The notes under the pieces: model-generated
Told to the model about the DNA's origin: nothing
Seen by the model: only the letters and a program-made list of their open reading frames with translations
Database searches by the model: none
Shown here: positions 26,371 to 35,119 of the stretch, one piece after another
Position numbering within the stretch: position 1 is the stretch's first letter
Layout: each line of letters begins with the position of its first letter
Translations under genes and position numbers: made by a program
Assembly (NCBI GenBank): GCA_963726435.1
Contig: CAVSCJ010000004.1
Span: 248,001-312,000, forward strand
Origin: PALSA-660 sp963726435
GTDB lineage: Bacteria; Actinomycetota; Coriobacteriia; Anaerosomatales; PALSA-660
Direction of reading: 5' to 3'
DNA length: 64,000 bases

Positions 26371-27213
26371 CTACGCGCGCCAGTTCTGCGCCCGTATCCA
26401 CCGATCGACCGTCCAGAGGTCCGGTATCAGCTCGCGCAGCGAATCGAGATCCGCGCGGCGCGGCGGCGTCTCGTCGGGAGCGGGTTTGGTGACTGTGGTC
26501 ATCCCGGGAGGGGGCTCGATCTGCTCGAAGGCGACCGGGACGTCCAGCACGAGGGAGAAGGCCTCCGTCACCTGCGGCATCGTCATCTCGTCGCTCGCGA
26601 TCTCGGCTGTCACACCCACGAACCGGTCGTGCTCCCGGAAGGCCAGCGCCACGAACTTGCCGATGTCGTCGACGGCGATGAGCTGCCGCACGACGTCCGG
26701 CTCGATGGGCGCGCGCAGGTGCCCCGAGGCGATGGCCTCCTTCTGCCGCAGGAAGTTCTCCATGAAGGTGACCGGCCGCCAGATCGTGGCCGGCATGCCC
26801 AGTTCGGCGATGTGCGCCTCGACCCTGTGCTTCGGAAGCTGATAGGGCGCGCCGTTCTCGAGGTCCGCGCCGATCACCGAGCTGAACACGAAGTGCTCCA
26901 CACCCGCCGCCGCCGCGGCGTCCGCGAGATCGAAGCCCTCCTGCGCCTCGCCCTCGGGCCCGACCTCCGCCGGGGTCATCACTCCGTACACGCCGTGGCA
27001 GTCGACGACGGCGCGGTCGAGAGAGGCCCGGTCGGTGAGGTCTGCCTTGAAGAGCTCGCATCCCGCCTTCTCCAGCGCCTGCGACGCGGGCTTGGCCGGG
27101 TCGCGGACGAGAGCACGGACCTTCCAGCCGTCGTTCAGCAGATGCCGGGCTGCCGCGCCGCCCTGGTGCCCCGTCCCGCCGGTCACCAGGATCGTCAGCT
27201 CGCTTCGGTTCAT
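26371..27213 (-). CDS. NmrA family NAD(P)-binding protein
   Basis: A 280-residue atypical SDR. The dinucleotide motif is VTGGTGHQGG at residue 10, followed by ALVRDPAKPAS (NADP-type phosphate contact), VYGVMTP and the family segment HFVFSSVIGAD. A lysine in LPKHRVEAHI takes the place of the usual SDR YxxxK lysine. The C-terminal part has WRPVTFMENFL and AVDDIGKFVALAF, both typical of NmrA/HSCARG-like redox sensors and related oxidoreductases. Single gene, divergent from the large phosphotransferase. Confidence 0.88.
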   Translation of the reverse strand: MNRSELTILVTGGTGHQGGAAARHLLNDGWKVRALVRDPAKPASQALEKAGCELFKADLTDRASLDRAVVDCHGVYGVMTPAEVGPEGEAQEGFDLADAAAAAGVEHFVFSSVIGADLENGAPYQLPKHRVEAHIAELGMPATIWRPVTFMENFLRQKEAIASGHLRAPIEPDVVRQLIAVDDIGKFVALAFREHDRFVGVTAEIASDEMTMPQVTEAFSLVLDVPVAFEQIEPPPGMTTVTKPAPDETPPRRADLDSLRELIPDLWTVDRWIRAQNWRA

Positions 27214-27311
27214 CGTCCGCCCCTCGCTGTTAGCGTGTTCCGCGGTCGGTTCTTACCCCATGAGGCCGCGCGAGTGGGACAATCACCAGCGAGGTCGAAG
27301 GGGGGACGGCA

Positions 27312-29927
27312 GTGGCTCAGGAGATCGGATCGAAGGCGGCGACTCTCGTCGCGCTCTCGGAAGCCGGCTTGCCGGTTCCCGAGTTCCGCGTGCTGGACTC
27401 CGCCGCGTACAGGTCGCACGCGGTGGCGTGCGGGATCCCCGCCAGGATCGCGGTGGCGGGCGGAGATCCCCTCGAGGCCGAGCCATGCCGCGAGGCCATC
27501 ACCCAAGCTCGCGTCGACGAGCAGGTCGAGCGGCGCCTCCGGCGCTGGTACCGGGAACTCGGAGGAGGTCGCCTCGCCGTCCGCTCGTCGGCCGACGCCG
27601 AGGATCTCCCGCGCGCCAGCTTCGCGGGGCAGCACGGCACCTTCTTCGTCAGCGACGCCGACGCTCTCGTCGAGCGTGCGCGCGACTGCTGGGCATCGCT
27701 CTTCTCGGAACGGGCGGTGCGTTATCGCGAGCGACAGGACGTGCCCCACCGCCACGTCGCTATGTCGGTGATCATCCAGCGTCTGGTGCCCGCCGTAGCC
27801 GCCGGCGTCGTCTTCACCGTGGACCCGATCGACGGCTCGCCCGGTGTGTTCCTCGAGGCGGGTCCCGGCATAGGCGAGGCGCTCGTATCGGGCAAGGTCA
27901 CGCCCGACCGCTACGTCTTCGAGCCCACTGAAGGCCTTCCCCTGCGGGAGGTCGTGGCCGGCCGAAAGCCGGTGCGGATAGTGCCGGACGGGAAGGGCTC
28001 GGTGGTCTCAGAGGCCGTGTCGCCCGAGGACGCCGTCGCGCTCTGCATCGACGAGGACCTGGCCCGGGAGATCGCTCAGCTGGCGCTGCGGGCCGGGGAG
28101 ATCCTCGGCACTCCGGCCGACGTCGAGTGGGCGTACGACGGCGAGAAGGTGTGGCTCCTGCAGGCCAGGCCGGTCACGACGGGGATCGCGCACCTGCGGG
28201 CCCAGACGGCCTCCACCCCCGAGGCTCCCGCAGCGGCACCGGCCGCGATGCCCGACATCTGGAGCAACCTGAACACGGGCGAGATCCTGCCCGACGTCGC
28301 GACGCCGATGACCTGGTCGGTCATCTACGGGCACGCCGACGACATCCTCGGCGGCATGCTCGGCGCGTTCGGGGTCCCGTTCGACGCGCAGCGGGTCGTC
28401 GGGCTGGTGGGCGGGCGCATCTACTTCAACCTTACGCTGCTGCGCGACACCTTCCGGAACCTGCCCGGCATCAACCCGGACATCGCGCTCGGCGGGATGC
28501 AGAACTACGTGGAGCTCCCCACCTTCGAGGACACCGAACCGCGGACCGGCGCCAAGACGAGGGCCGTGCTGCGGATGCTTCGCATCATGCCCGGGTACGT
28601 CATCCGCCACACGTCGAAGAAGGCGGTGGGCTTCGCCGCGCACATGCGCAAGACGACGGAGACCTCGGTGCGCCTGATCGATGCCGGACCGGACAAGAAC
28701 GAGGCGCTGCGGATCGTGCGCTCGCTGGACGGGGAGTTCTCCGGGTTCAACGAGACGCTCTCCTTCATGGGCGTCGCGATGCTCGGGTTCGGAGTGCTCG
28801 GAGGGCTGTGCAAGCGGTGGCTCGGCGACGAGACCGGCGCGCTGGCCAACCGTATGGTCTCCGGCAGCGGCGACGTGGCGTCGGCGGAGGCCGGCCACGA
28901 GATGTGGCGTCTCAGCGCGCTGGCCCGCGAATCGACGGGCGTCCGCAGCGCGGTGCTGGTGGGCTCCGGGTGGGCCGACGTGCAGAACCGGCTCGTTTCG
29001 GCCGCTGCGGCCGGCGACCCGAAGGCATCGGAGTTCTTGGACACGTGGGAATCGTTCATGACCGAGCACGGCCACCATCGCAGAGGCGAGCTCGAGTTCG
29101 CCAACCCGACCTGGGCGGAGACGCCGGACTACGTGCTCGGCGTGGTGCGTTCCTACCTTGCCGACGACCGCGGTAGCGACCCGCTCGCCGCCTACTCCGA
29201 GTGCGCCGCGGCTGCGGACGCGGCCGTCGCGGAGAGCCTCGCCCGGCTCCGGAACCCGCTGAAGCGCGCCGTCTTCAATCCCGTGCTCGCGTGGGGGCGC
29301 TCGAGCGCACGCACGCGCGAGAACATGAAGAGCGAGGCGATCCGGTGGCTGGCCGCGATCCGCCACGCGCTGCTGGTCCTCGGGGGACGGATGGTCGAGG
29401 AAGGCGTGCTGGACCGCGCGGACGACATCTTCTTCCTCGAGTACGAGGAGCTGTCCTCACTGGTGGAGGACGGCGGAGGCGAGTGGCGCGAGCTCGTGGC
29501 CGAGCGGCGCAAGGAGCACCAGCGCCTCGCAGCGCTGACGCCGCCGCCGGTCGTCATCGGCGCCTGGGACGAGAACTCGGGGCCATGGACCGTGCACAGC
29601 GACAAGCGCACGCTCAATGGGATCGGCGTGAGCGCGGGCCACGCCCGCGGGCCGGCGCGCGTCTTCCTGTCATCCGACGCCGACGAGCCGGTTCTGCCCG
29701 GCGAGATCCTCGTCGCTCCGTACACCGACCCGGGATGGACGCCCTACTTCGTTCCCGCCGCCGGGATCGTCATGGACATGGGCGGTCTGCTCAGCCACGG
29801 CAGCATCATCGCCCGCGAGTACGGCATCCCCGCCGTCGTCAACGTCGGCCCGGCGACGCGCATCATCTCGACGGGCCAGATCGTCGAAGTCGACGGCGAC
29901 GCGGGCGAGGTGCGGATCATCGGGTAG
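27312..29927 (+). CDS. PEP synthase-like / rifampin phosphotransferase-like enzyme
   Basis: An 871-residue enzyme with the architecture of rifampin phosphotransferase (RPH). The N-terminal ATP-grasp domain has EIGSKAATL, LAVRSSADAEDLPRASFAGQ and VDPIDGSPG, and ends at WLLQARPVTT near residue 295. A long helical middle domain (about 320-760) is the region that binds the antibiotic in RPH. The C-terminal swivelling domain carries the phospho-histidine motif GGLLSHGSIIAREYGIPAVV near residue 825. PEP synthase itself has a PEP-binding barrel that is absent here. GTG start behind GGGGGGACGG. Whether the substrate is rifamycin or another molecule is not shown. Confidence 0.82.
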   Translation: MAQEIGSKAATLVALSEAGLPVPEFRVLDSAAYRSHAVACGIPARIAVAGGDPLEAEPCREAITQARVDEQVERRLRRWYRELGGGRLAVRSSADAEDLPRASFAGQHGTFFVSDADALVERARDCWASLFSERAVRYRERQDVPHRHVAMSVIIQRLVPAVAAGVVFTVDPIDGSPGVFLEAGPGIGEALVSGKVTPDRYVFEPTEGLPLREVVAGRKPVRIVPDGKGSVVSEAVSPEDAVALCIDEDLAREIAQLALRAGEILGTPADVEWAYDGEKVWLLQARPVTTGIAHLRAQTASTPEAPAAAPAAMPDIWSNLNTGEILPDVATPMTWSVIYGHADDILGGMLGAFGVPFDAQRVVGLVGGRIYFNLTLLRDTFRNLPGINPDIALGGMQNYVELPTFEDTEPRTGAKTRAVLRMLRIMPGYVIRHTSKKAVGFAAHMRKTTETSVRLIDAGPDKNEALRIVRSLDGEFSGFNETLSFMGVAMLGFGVLGGLCKRWLGDETGALANRMVSGSGDVASAEAGHEMWRLSALARESTGVRSAVLVGSGWADVQNRLVSAAAAGDPKASEFLDTWESFMTEHGHHRRGELEFANPTWAETPDYVLGVVRSYLADDRGSDPLAAYSECAAAADAAVAESLARLRNPLKRAVFNPVLAWGRSSARTRENMKSEAIRWLAAIRHALLVLGGRMVEEGVLDRADDIFFLEYEELSSLVEDGGGEWRELVAERRKEHQRLAALTPPPVVIGAWDENSGPWTVHSDKRTLNGIGVSAGHARGPARVFLSSDADEPVLPGEILVAPYTDPGWTPYFVPAAGIVMDMGGLLSHGSIIAREYGIPAVVNVGPATRIISTGQIVEVDGDAGEVRIIG

Positions 29928-30273
29928 CGGATCCGGGCCGCAACTCCTGACGGGCCTGCTCGAGCTGCGGCAGGAGCTCCGGCAGCACGTTCTCGACGAT
30001 GTCGGCCACCGTCGTCCAGTCGATGCCGTGGTAGTGGTGGATCACCTTGTCGCGCGTCATCGCCATACTCGCCCACGGGATCTCGGGATAGGCGTCCCGG
30101 ACGTGCGCGGGGACGGTCTTGGCCGCCTCACCCAGGACAGCGAGGTTGAAGAGGATGGCGTCGCTCTTCTCGCCATCTGCGCCCAGCTCTCCAGCCGGGA
30201 CGCCGGCTGCGTAGCGCATCGTCCGCTCCGCGGCGGCGATCATGTCGTCCAGCACCAGAGACTCGTCACGCAC
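29917..30273 (-). CDS. hepT: HepT-like toxin (DUF86, HEPN)
   Basis: A 118-residue HEPN-fold protein. The RX4HXY ribonuclease-type motif is present as RDKVIHHY near residue 73. The N-terminal helix DESLVLDDMIAAAERTM and the ILFNLAVLGEAAKTVP segment are typical of HepT. It overlaps the antitoxin gene by 8 bases, the normal order for a MntA-HepT pair (antitoxin first). HepT toxins act on RNA and are silenced when MntA AMPylates a tyrosine near this motif. Its end overlaps the phosphotransferase gene tail-to-tail. Confidence 0.88.
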   Translation of the reverse strand: MRDESLVLDDMIAAAERTMRYAAGVPAGELGADGEKSDAILFNLAVLGEAAKTVPAHVRDAYPEIPWASMAMTRDKVIHHYHGIDWTTVADIVENVLPELLPQLEQARQELRPGSATR

Positions 30274-30832
30274 CGAGCACGTACACCGCCTCGGCGAGCA
30301 CGCGACCGCGCAGGGCCGGCCGCAACTCGGTGGGGAGCGCGAGGTCGACCTTTCGGCCGAGGATCTCTTCGAGGCGCGCTGCCGATCCGAACTCGGCGTC
30401 GAAGGTCACATGGTCGAGTTCGGCGACGAGGTCCACGTCGGAGTCGGCGCGCTGCGTGCCGGACACGAAGGATCCGTAGATGCCGAGGCGCTTGACGCCG
30501 AAGCGATCGCGGAGCTCGCTCGCGTTCACCCGCAGCCGCGCGATCACATCCGTGAGGTCACGTACGGGCGTGCCGGACGGCGAAACGGAGTAGGTGGCGG
30601 TCTCTTCGGCCGCAACGAATCCCGCGATGGGCACCGCCATAGTCAGGTCGACGCTCAGCGCGCTCGCGACCCGTTGGACCCTCTCCATGCTCGCGGTCCG
30701 GTAGCCGGAAGCCTCCCAGCGGGCGATCTGCTGCTGGGTGGTGCCGACCCGCTCGCCGAGTAAGGCCTGCGTCATGCCCGCCGAGCGACGCGTGCGGACC
30801 AGGTACTCGCCTATCGCGATCCGTGATCCCAT
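30266..30832 (-). CDS. mntA: MntA-type nucleotidyltransferase antitoxin fused to XRE HTH
   Basis: A 188-residue two-domain protein. Residues 1-75 are a Cro/C1-type helix-turn-helix (IGEYLVRTRRSAGMTQALLGERVGTTQQQIARWE). Residues 95-188 are a minimal nucleotidyltransferase with IYGSFVSGTQRADSDVDLVAEL, the GSX10DXD catalytic motif. Plain MntA lacks the HTH; here the antitoxin probably also represses its own operon. ATG 30832 is preferred over an upstream in-frame start because the HTH begins there. Downstream of the YdeI-like gene by 55 bases. Confidence 0.87.
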   Translation of the reverse strand: MGSRIAIGEYLVRTRRSAGMTQALLGERVGTTQQQIARWEASGYRTASMERVQRVASALSVDLTMAVPIAGFVAAEETATYSVSPSGTPVRDLTDVIARLRVNASELRDRFGVKRLGIYGSFVSGTQRADSDVDLVAELDHVTFDAEFGSAARLEEILGRKVDLALPTELRPALRGRVLAEAVYVLGA

Positions 30833-30887
30833 GGGCACAGCATACACCACGACAGATGTGTGGCACAGCATGGAGAGCGTGGCGCGC

Positions 30888-31463
30888 CTACCAGAGCCTG
30901 CGGCCCTCGGCCGCCGCGCGCACGATCTCGGCGAGGCGCCGCGAGCGCGTTTCGGGTCGCTTGGCGCTCGCGATCCAGTGGAGCGACATCTTGCGCTGCG
31001 ATGCGGGTGAGGCCTCCCAAGCGCGCCCGGCAGGCGGGTACGCCGCGAGAGCGGCTGCGAGGTCCTCCGGTACTAGGAGCGCTTCCACGTCGTCGAGACT
31101 GCTCCAAGCGCCGCTTTCCTTGGCGGCCTCGATCGCCGCCAGTCCGGCGGGCGCCATCCGTCCCTCGGCGATCAGCCGCTCGACGCGCTCCTTGTTCGAA
31201 CGCGACCACGCGCTGCCGGGCTTGCGACGGGTGAAGGTCACCGCCATGCGGTCGGCGTCGAGCCTGTGCGCGGTCGAGTCGATCCAGCCGAACGCCAGCG
31301 CCTCTTCGACGGCGTCGTCGTAGCTGAGTCGCGTGACGGAGTTGCCCTTCTTGCCGATGACGAGCCGCACCGGCGGGGAGGCGGCGTGGTTGACCTCGAG
31401 CCATGCGCGCAGCTCCGCGCGGTCGCGCGGGGCGAGGAGCGGCGGTCGACTGCCGGCGGTCAC
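30888..31463 (-). CDS. YdeI/OmpD-associated family protein
   Basis: A 191-residue protein of the YdeI (bacteriocin-protection, OmpD-associated) family. Diagnostic parts are LRAWLEVNHAASPPVRLVIGKK, SYDDAVEEALAFGWIDS, TFTRRKPGSAWSRSNKERVERL and the C-terminal PASQRKMSLHWIASAKRPETRSRRLAEIV. The GTG at 31463 is used because the conserved part begins soon after. No ATG fits. Molecular function is unknown in the family. It may be co-transcribed with the downstream toxin-antitoxin pair. Confidence 0.82.
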   Translation of the reverse strand: MTAGSRPPLLAPRDRAELRAWLEVNHAASPPVRLVIGKKGNSVTRLSYDDAVEEALAFGWIDSTAHRLDADRMAVTFTRRKPGSAWSRSNKERVERLIAEGRMAPAGLAAIEAAKESGAWSSLDDVEALLVPEDLAAALAAYPPAGRAWEASPASQRKMSLHWIASAKRPETRSRRLAEIVRAAAEGRRLW

Positions 31464-31548
31464 GGCCTGGCGGATCCCTTGTCCTGGGAGGGTCGCGTTG
31501 CATAATCTCTGTACCCGCAACCGTGTCGCGTCGGAGGAGATGGCAGCC

Positions 31549-32364
31549 ATGTATGTGGAAGAGCACGGCCCGGCAGACGCTCCCACGATCGTGTTCCTGC
31601 ACGGAGGCGGCGGAGCGGGCTGGATGTGGCGTCCGCAGGTCGAGGATCTCGCCGAGTACCACACGCTGGTGCCCGATCTGCCGGAGCACGGGAAGAGCGT
31701 GGACGACGCCCCCTTCACCATCGCCGGGGCCGCGTCGGAGGTCGCGAACCTCATCCGCGAGCGCGCGCACGGCGAGCGCGCGACGGTCGTTGGTCTCTCC
31801 GAGGGCGCGCAGATCACCATTGCCCTGCTGGCTCTCTCTCCGGAGATCGTCGAGCGCGCGATCGTCAGCAGCGCGCTCGTGCGGCCAATGCCGGGCGGCG
31901 CGATGATGACGCCCGGGGTCATCGGCTGGACCTACCGGCTGACCGTGGCGCCGTTCAAGAAGAGCGAGTGGTGGATGCGCGCCAACATGAAGGGCGCCGC
32001 GGGTGTGCCGGAGACCTACGTCGACGACTTCCGGCGCACGTTCCGCGAGTCGACAGCCGCGTCGTTCACGCACGTCATGGTGGAGAATCAGCGGTTCCGG
32101 CTGCCGGAAGGGCTAGGCCGTGTGAAGGCGCCCGTGCTGGCTGTCTGCGGCCATGGTGAGTACGAGGTGATGCGCCGCTCTACGGCGGACGTCGCCGCGG
32201 CGATCCCGGGAGCCGTGGCGTACGAGGTAGTGCACGAGGGCAGGCTCTCCGTCGCCCAGCAGCACAACTGGAACCTCACCGACCCGCAGCTGTTCAACGC
32301 GATGGTGCGGGCTTGGATGACGGGTGCGCAGTTGCCGGCGGCGTTTCGACCACTGGAGTCCTAG
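31549..32364 (+). CDS. Alpha/beta hydrolase
   Basis: A 271-residue serine hydrolase. The oxyanion region is LHGGGGAGWMW, the nucleophile elbow is VGLSEGAQ (Ser of GxSxG), the acid is probably in the VLAVCGHGEYE region and the histidine in QQHNWNLTDP. A second in-frame ATG lies 9 bases upstream at 31540. The inner one is preferred because GGAGGA is then about 10 bases away. Substrate cannot be told. It is divergent from the YdeI-like gene. Confidence 0.85.
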   Translation: MYVEEHGPADAPTIVFLHGGGGAGWMWRPQVEDLAEYHTLVPDLPEHGKSVDDAPFTIAGAASEVANLIRERAHGERATVVGLSEGAQITIALLALSPEIVERAIVSSALVRPMPGGAMMTPGVIGWTYRLTVAPFKKSEWWMRANMKGAAGVPETYVDDFRRTFRESTAASFTHVMVENQRFRLPEGLGRVKAPVLAVCGHGEYEVMRRSTADVAAAIPGAVAYEVVHEGRLSVAQQHNWNLTDPQLFNAMVRAWMTGAQLPAAFRPLES

Positions 32365-32368
32365 GCCG

Positions 32369-33431
32369 CTACTCCCCGAAGTGATCGAGCACCTGCAGCG
32401 CCCGCAGCGTGAGCCACTTCGACGGCGCGCCCTTGGTCTCGACGTCCGCGATCATCTTGCCGTTGTGGGTGTTGCGCAAAGTCCAGCGCATCTGTCCGTC
32501 CGCTGCCGCGCCGACCTTCTCGATGGCGGCCTCGTACTCCGGGCGGCGCGGCTCGCCGACGGCCGCCAGTGCCAGCAGCGCCTCCAGAGCGTCGGAGTTG
32601 TACGAGAGCGGGAACCCGAGGCGCAGCCACCCCGGTTTGTCGCCGTAGTGGAGATCCGGGTGCTCGGCCAGGAACCGCTCTCGAAGTCCGCTGCGCTGGC
32701 CGGCAGGTGCGGACCACACCACGTCGGTGAACTCGCGCGACTCGGCCGGGCAGGCAGCGGAAGACCTCCTTCTCGCGCAGCTTCGCCACGCATGCGTCGC
32801 GAAGCTCCAGTGACCCATCGGGCCACAGGTCTTGCGGGACCTCTGCGAGGAACAGGAGCAGCTTCGGCGTGAGCATGTGGCAGTAGCCGTTGAGCTGGTA
32901 TTCGCGCCCCTCGCGGCAGTCCACGATCCCGAGCGACCGGTAGAGTTCCACGCAGTAGCGCAACCCGGCGACGACCCGGTCGTCGCGCTCGAAGCCCAGC
33001 CGAGCCAGCCCGCGCCCGACGTTGGCGGTCAGGCACGTGATCGAGCCAGCGGGACGCATGTTCGTCGCGCTCCACGACCCGTCGAGAAGCTGCCTCGAGA
33101 AGGCATACTCTGCTCCGCGCAGCACGCGTTCGTCATCGCGGCTGGCGTACAGTTCGCCCAGGAAGATGATCTGCCAGAGCGAACCGGCGTACTTCTGATA
33201 GTCGCGTGCCGGCGAGTCCCAAGCGCCATCCGTGTGCTGGGCGTCCAGGATCCGCGCGACTGGTGCGTACTCGTTGCGGTGCGCCCACAAGTCGGTCGTC
33301 TCCGGTGAGTCCTGTTCCAGCAGCAGCGTGCGGCGCGTCAGGACGGCCACCGCCGGGTTGTCCGGTTCGAGCAGCCAGTCGAGAGTGGCCGGTGGAACGG
33401 CCCCGATGACTCCCTCGCTTTCAGCGCACAC
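32369..33431 (-). CDS. Prenyltransferase/squalene-cyclase-like alpha-toroid protein (one frameshift)
   Basis: About 353 residues. The N-terminal half has DWLLEPDNPAVAVLTRR, ILDAQHTDGAW, QKYAGSLWQIIFLGEL, RQLLDGSW and GLARLGFERDDRVV. The repeated Q..DG.W pattern is that of squalene-hopene-cyclase-like and prenyltransferase toroids, though no DXDD cyclase motif is evident. The frame shifts +1 at the GGG run 32748-32750 (CCC on the coding strand). Dropping one base joins FRCLP to AESREFTDVVW and continues to the stop. GTG start. Probably a lyase- or binding-type relative; function unknown. Confidence 0.65.
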
Positions 33432-33488
33432 GGGTACACCCCCTTCGAGAGGGAGTGTACCCGCAGCTGAAGACGCGATGTCGAGCGT

Positions 33489-34277
33489 CTACGCCTTCAC
33501 CGTCATGATCGGCTGCAGCAGCGCGAACGTGGCGCCCGCCGGGTCCATCAGCACGGCGAACACCAGCATGTCACCGACGCGCATCGGCTCCACCGTGACC
33601 TGCGCGCCGAGGCCCTTCGCTCTGGCGACGCTGGCGTCGATGTCGGCCGTCTCGAAGTAGTCGAGCCAGTAGGGAGGCACGTCCGGCGGGACCATCTCCG
33701 GCATCGGCATGATTCCGCCCTCGCCGACTCCGTCGATGCTGATCTGCCAGTAGGGCTCCGCCGCGGCGTCCATCTTGGAGACGTCCCAGCCCAAGAGCTT
33801 CGTGAAGAAGGCGGCGGCTTTCTCGGGGTCACGGGTCATGAGATCGCACCACGCGAGTGCGCCGGGGACTTGGTAGATCTGGTTCTCGTCCGGGGTGTCG
33901 TTCTGCCACAGGAAGACCGGTGCGCCCGTGGGATCCACGATGGCCGCGAAGCTCGCAGTCGAGCTCACCCGGGTGACCGGCATGGCCATCTGAGCGCCAG
34001 TCGAGACTGCGTGCGCGAGCGAGGCGCTCACGTCTTCCACGGCGATGTACGTGTTCCACATCGAAGGGACGCGATTCTGGGCCATCTCCGCCGGCATCAC
34101 CGACGCGCCGGCGACTGTCCCGTCGCCCATGGTGAATACGCGGTAGATGGCTCCCTCACCCATGGACTCGTCGTGGTGCTGCCAGCCGAACAGCCCTTCG
34201 TAGAAGGCGGTCTGGCCGTCGAGGTCCGTGGCCGACAGATCGGTCCAGGCGAACTCGCCCTGTGTAGTGCGCTCCAT
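33489..34277 (-). CDS. Two-domain VOC (glyoxalase-like) protein
   Basis: A 262-residue protein made of two vicinal-oxygen-chelate domains in tandem. Repeat 1 is about residues 6-125 (TDLSATDLDGQTAFYEGLFGW ... DPTGAPVFLWQ) and repeat 2 about 138-260 (CDLMTRDPEKAAAFFTKLLGW ... DPAGATFALLQ). Such duplicated proteins include putative glyoxalases, lyases and antibiotic-binding proteins (the CFP-30B/27-kDa antigen type). Metal ligands are not all obvious. Start ATG 34277 behind GGAGGC. Single gene. Confidence 0.85.
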   Translation of the reverse strand: MERTTQGEFAWTDLSATDLDGQTAFYEGLFGWQHHDESMGEGAIYRVFTMGDGTVAGASVMPAEMAQNRVPSMWNTYIAVEDVSASLAHAVSTGAQMAMPVTRVSSTASFAAIVDPTGAPVFLWQNDTPDENQIYQVPGALAWCDLMTRDPEKAAAFFTKLLGWDVSKMDAAAEPYWQISIDGVGEGGIMPMPEMVPPDVPPYWLDYFETADIDASVARAKGLGAQVTVEPMRVGDMLVFAVLMDPAGATFALLQPIMTVKA

Positions 34278-34465
34278 CTCGGTGCCTCCCGACGATCTCG
34301 CCCCGGCGCTTGGTCGGCGCCGGACTCGTTGTGTATGCCACCCCCTATGTACCCTCCGCGCCGACGCTGCGACAGCGCCCCTGTCGGCTCGATGCGGCTC
34401 CGCGCGGGCACGCGGCGTGCTGCTATGCTCCGGCGACGCGACCAAGCCCGCCGAGAGAGGCGTTC

Positions 34466-35026
34466 ATGCCGTACCGCTGGACCGCCATCGACTTCGAGAC
34501 CGCCTCGCGCGAGCGTGCGAGCGCGTGCGCGCTCGGGCTCGCAGTGATCGAGGGCGATCGCATCGTGGAACGCCGCGGCTGGCTCATCCAGCCGCCCGGC
34601 AACTACTTCGAGCCGATGAACACGCGCATCCACGGCATCCACGCCGACCTCGTCGCGCAGGAACCGGAGTTCGACGAGGTGTGGCCCGAGATCGAACCAT
34701 ATCTGCTGGGGTCGGTCGTGCTGGCGCACAACGCGAACTTCGATATCGGGGTCCTGCGCTCGTCGCTGGCGCGCTACGAGCTCGATACCCCGCGCACGGC
34801 CGGCTACCAGTGCACTGTGACGATGTCGCGAAGGGTGTGGCCGCGCCTTCCGAACCACCGCCTCTCCAGCGTCTGCCGCTACTGCGGGATCGAGCTGGAG
34901 CACCACGTGGCGGCCTCGGACGCGGCTGCTTGCGCGTCGATCGCACTTCGCTGTCTCGAGGAGAGCGGCCAGCCGACCCTGGACGACCTGGCGCGCAGTC
35001 TCGGGCTCAGGCTGCGGCGACTGTAG
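34466..35026 (+). CDS. DnaQ-like 3'-5' exonuclease
   Basis: A 186-residue DEDDh exonuclease domain. Exo I is IDFETAS at residue 8, Exo II is HNANFDIGVL, and Exo III has the His/Asp pair in HHVAASDAAACA. RIHGIHADLV is the usual IHGI segment of stand-alone epsilon-like and PolC-type exonucleases. No polymerase or BRCT domain follows. It could act in proofreading or in nucleic-acid repair and turnover. A GCTATGCT around 34422 may include a -10 box. Confidence 0.9.
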   Translation: MPYRWTAIDFETASRERASACALGLAVIEGDRIVERRGWLIQPPGNYFEPMNTRIHGIHADLVAQEPEFDEVWPEIEPYLLGSVVLAHNANFDIGVLRSSLARYELDTPRTAGYQCTVTMSRRVWPRLPNHRLSSVCRYCGIELEHHVAASDAAACASIALRCLEESGQPTLDDLARSLGLRLRRL

Positions 35027-35119
35027 CCCGTGCTCGCGCGCGCCGGGGCGCGTTCGGTATGCTTTCAGCCACCGCGCTCGGCGCGCGGCTGGTCGATCGG
35101 CAACTCGGACAGGAGCGGC

